From Gigaspora rosea (taxonomy: Eukaryota > Glomeromycota > Glomeromycetes > Diversisporales > Gigasporaceae), in the NCBI GenBank assembly GCA_003550325.1, contig QKWP01000805.1:19924-83923 (forward strand): a stretch of DNA of 64,000 nt, in the 5' to 3' direction. Numbering within the stretch: the first letter of the stretch is position 1; the number at the start of each line of letters is the position of its first letter. This document shows positions 61,161 through 64,000 of this stretch, in pieces. Position numbers and translations under genes: made by a program. A model generated the notes under the pieces. It was not told the DNA's origin. It made no database searches and saw only the letters and a list, made by a program, of their open reading frames with translations.

Positions 61161-62066
61161 CCAGGTTTTTTCTTAACAGCTGATTATACTAGTCATGTGA
61201 TACAATGCTCTAATTTTTTGCTATAGTTTGAATTCTGGACTCAATCAAAAGCCCAACAAAAGATGAAGCTATATTAAAGTATCTATATGAATATAAATTT
61301 TTTCAAAGTGTCCCAATAAATGAAAATAAAATGGATCAATTTTGGAGTGCATTTCAGGTTGCATTAGATAGTAATATTCGTGGAAATGATGGAAAAAGGA
61401 GAATATTATCTATTATCACAGATGTATTTTACTATGATACAATCAAAGAAAAGTTATCTGTAAGTAGTTTATAAATAATATATTAAAATACTTAGAACTC
61501 AATTTTAAATAATCTAAACTTATCTTAGGTCTCTAATTATTTGATTACTGAAGTATGTTGTTATGCACGTATTAATGGTCCAGAAGGTATTCAATTAGAA
61601 AAGCCTACAATTACTAGAAAAAAATTGACACCCGAAAAAGAAGTACAAATTGAGAGTTTTTTTCAAGATAAGGCAAATACGATAATGAGTTCTTACAAAA
61701 CTAATAGTGCTACTGGATTGCCTGTATATTATTTAAAAAATACTACAAAAGCTTTGTGGAAACGATTTCAAAAAGATATCTAAATGGTATTAAAAAACAA
61801 TATTTTATAAGTACTTACAGGGAGACCGATACCAATATAAGGAAGACTTGGATGGCCTGTGTTCAATTTGCAATATGTATGAATATGAATCGTTTGATGA
61901 TTAATCCTACATTACGCAAACTTGGATCATCAAATAAATCTAATTTTGATAATAATGATTAGACAACTTACTCTCAATATAGTGAAATTATCAGAATAAG
62001 AAAAAATCTTTACTAAGCTTATATCAAAAAAATACTACCGTAGTATACTGCCTCAAAATTTACAAA

Positions 62067-62262
62067 TAGGGTTCAGGGCAAGAGTAAACAATTAGGCATG
62101 CCCCTCATGCACATAAACAAGCCCTTTTCTATATAAATTAACCAAAAAATTTTCTTTGTCTTTGGTATCTACATTTTTAATTACTTCCAATTACTTTTGA
62201 CCATGCTGCCCAATCAGATACAATAGACTAGGGCATGCCCATGCCCTGTACCTTGAACCCTA
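62067..62262. mobile_element. MITE, ~196 bp, TAGGGTTCAGGGCA ends
   Basis: tagggttcagggca then ttaggcatgccc at the left is mirrored by gggcatgccc then gccctgtaccttgaaccct at the right. Non-coding. Confidence 0.7.
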
Positions 62263-62337
62263 GAGATGGGTTTCATGCGTGTGCATTAATGCGCATGGCA
62301 TGTTTCAGAATAATGTGCATTTTATTTTATATAGGAA

Positions 62338-62585
62338 AATTATAGCTGATTTGAAAATTAGTGGGATACATGATGAATTTTGTGATGATCATCCAAATTT
62401 CGATAATTTTTTTTCGGTAATAACATTGTAGTTTTTTCTGATATATTATCACGGTATATTTTGTACTGGCCAAAAATTATATTATTGAAAACTATGCTTT
62501 TATTACTGAAAAATAATTACCGAAATTTGCTTACAATCATTACAAAATTCATTACATGTCCTACTAATTTTCAAATTAGCTGTAA
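62338..62585. mobile_element. Palindromic MITE family M, copy 2, ~248 bp
   Basis: Second copy of the element at 60397: tatagctgatttgaaaatta at the left and taattttcaaattagctgta at the right, with the same internal words (ttttttcggtaataaca, ttttgtactggcc). The two copies differ at many positions. Confidence 0.8.
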
Positions 62586-62589
62586 AGTA

Positions 62590-63550
62590 TATATACAGGA
62601 ATCGTATTGTCAGGCGGAATAAATGCGCAGTTTTCCCATCACTAATAACAAGTATAATGTTGAAAGTATTTGGTATAGGTAGAAATTAATTAATGATAAC
62701 ATGAAAAGTACTGTATGAATATATCTCAATAATAATAATAAATACTATTTATTCCCCGGGGCAGTGGGAATAATGAAAAATTTCCTCAGCTGCATATGTA
62801 GGGTGCTTTGCACCATAAGTGTGCTACTGGGAAGAATATTTCAATTATTTCCCTGACCAGTAAAATAAATAAGTTATTCACCCATATCATTGACAGTGAC
62901 TTGTGCTATTAATCATTTCTATCACATTTTTAAAATTTTTAGAAATAACATTGAAAGTCTAGAAGATACCTAATAAATCTGGAAAAATAACTACTATATA
63001 AGCTCAAAATAATGCGCAGGGGTATAATTTCGAATTTCAGTTTAAATTAAGATTAATTTGGGCCAAAATTTGAATTAACGATTCTGTACATTATTTTGCG
63101 CTTGTATGGTAATAAGAAAAAAAAGAAATAAATTTGTGATAAAAATTGTGATTAATAACACGTAAATCCCTATTATATGATCATACTGAGATAGAGAATA
63201 ATAATATAAAATCTTTAGGAGAGGATACCAAAAAAGGGAATATTTTAGACAGTGCACTATGGTATACGTTCTTAATTATGTCAAATTGAAGCTTAAGTAA
63301 TGTTATAATTAAATCAAATGCTCACTATATCAAGAGTTCACTATAACAGAAATTTATATTTTAGCATCTACTAATTGATTAAATAACATTGGGAAAATAA
63401 AAACATTAACAATCTGTAGTGATCTTCAAATTTATCAAATAAGTGCAGAATCTTGTTTAAAAATTGCAAAGTCTTCAAAATTTAGATTTTTGTAGTTCTT
63501 CGCAGATTTTTAGCAAAAAATCTGTGCAAATATTTAAGAAATATAATCTT
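62590..63550. other. AT-rich DNA, no gene seen
   Basis: Contains short palindromic patches such as ttattccccggggcagtgggaataa (62750-62775). The minus-strand open frame at 63075-63257 has no motif. Confidence 0.45.
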
Positions 63551-63551
63551 T

Positions 63552-63586
63552 GCAGATTATAATAGGCGCCACCTATTATAATCTGC
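63552..63586. repeat. Hairpin, 15-bp arms
   Basis: GCAGATTATAATAGG and its exact reverse complement CCTATTATAATCTGC lie five bases apart, preceded by a field of gcagatt/aatctg words (63400-63550). Possibly the core of a small foldback repeat. Confidence 0.7.
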
Positions 63587-63649
63587 GATAATCTCCAAAA
63601 TTATAATTTCAATACTTACCTGCCGGTAAAAACACGAGAAAATCAATAA

Positions 63650-64000
63650 ACAAAACAAATAAAAATAAATAAATAAATAAAGTAAAAAAACACGTTTTTT
63701 TATTCACTTTTTTATTATTATTATTTTTTTTATTTAAATTCGAAATAACAATAGAAAAACGATAGTGGGAATAAAGTAATTTCTGTTTATTTCATAATAA
63801 GGAATAACTAGAATTTACTTTTATTCTCGCATACGGTTATTTTTTTTAATTTTATCGTTTTTTTATTTTTTATACTTTTTTTTTTATTTTTTTTATATGT
63901 TTTTTTTCTTTATTTTTTGTTTTTTTTTTATTTATACTTTTTTTTTATTTTTTATTTTTCTTTATATGGTTTTTTTATGTTTTTTTATGTTTTTTTTTTT
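63650..64000. repeat. Low-complexity A/T tract
   Basis: Long runs of (aaat)n, then tttttat/tttttt to the end of the window. Nothing else is seen. Confidence 0.7.

Larger units (their letters stand above)
59450..61970 (+). pseudogene. Broken multi-exon gene of a multicopy fungal family, function unknown
   Basis: Fragments follow one another in the order expected of one protein. 59518-59943 (GFLCQSEDLQSKLCKSSSEA, PFSFKISNLNL, YKSSFIYNFQKA); about 60030-60377 (QFTGSTLFELEHEY, IVKDRELQAWKALLRHTGC, ending at a gtaatt donor); about 61240-61459 (KDEAILKYLYEYKFFQSVPI, NKMDQFWSAFQ), then an intron at 61460-61528; and 61529-61960 (ITRKKLTPEKEVQIESFF, SYKTNSATGLPVYYLK, YKEDLDGLCSICNMYEYESF). I associate these motifs, from memory, with a large family of uncharacterised Rhizophagus proteins. 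The final LCSIC..Y segment looks like a Cys-containing motif. The gene is interrupted by several stops and frame changes, and its long intron has received a MITE (60397-60641). Whether the family is a host expansion or transposon-borne is unknown. Confidence 0.6.

Overview
The window looks like nuclear DNA of a repeat-rich, very AT-rich fungus, most likely an arbuscular mycorrhizal fungus (Glomeromycotina, Rhizophagus-like). This is an inference. It rests on short GT-AG introns in every spliced gene, a Plavaka-type (KDZ-related, CACTA-like) transposase with introns, a decayed member of a multicopy gene family that I associate from memory with Rhizophagus, extreme AT bias with long A/T runs, and many palindromic non-autonomous transposons. 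No rRNA, intact tRNA, CRISPR or bacterial gene was seen.

Layout. 1-18.6 kb is a graveyard of nested non-autonomous elements: palindromic MITEs, a tRNA-derived SINE-like unit, a 7.3 kb inverted-repeat (foldback) element that has itself received a 2.9 kb element, a 1.5 kb hAT-like element and a small MITE, a pogo-type element built around a 9-bp minisatellite, and several copies of a ~1 kb repeat called R1 here. 18.6-40 kb is a long low-complexity, apparently single-copy gene desert with one clear host gene, a single-exon bZIP transcription factor (30049-30987). The DNA around it carries many ACGT/TACGTA microsatellite tracts. 40-42.5 kb is AT-rich repeat DNA. 42.5-53.9 kb is one ~11.4 kb mobile element. 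54-64 kb holds a decayed Tc1/mariner element with TA target duplications, more MITEs and a decayed multi-exon gene.

The most interesting object is the ~11.4 kb element (about 42496-53867). It carries three spliced genes with continuous reading frames after splicing. (A) is a 919-aa C2HC-finger/Plavaka transposase on + (six exons). Two further genes on - flank it: (B), 406 aa, nine exons, and (C), 423 aa, five exons. B and C are diverged paralogues. They share a coiled coil, a conserved ~180-residue domain of unknown function, an acidic/basic tail, and four consecutive introns in the same places and phases (1,0,0,0). B and A are transcribed divergently from an 801-bp gap; A and C converge. The ends read CATCAGC...GCTGATG and are backed by arrays of GCGAAATATT / TTCGAA words. 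The 2.9 kb element at 5006-7895 carries the same end signature, so it may be a non-autonomous relative moved by the same machinery. I do not know of a described Plavaka transposon with such a paired accessory protein family.

All gene models were built by eye from splice signals and frame continuity. No alignment or database search was run.
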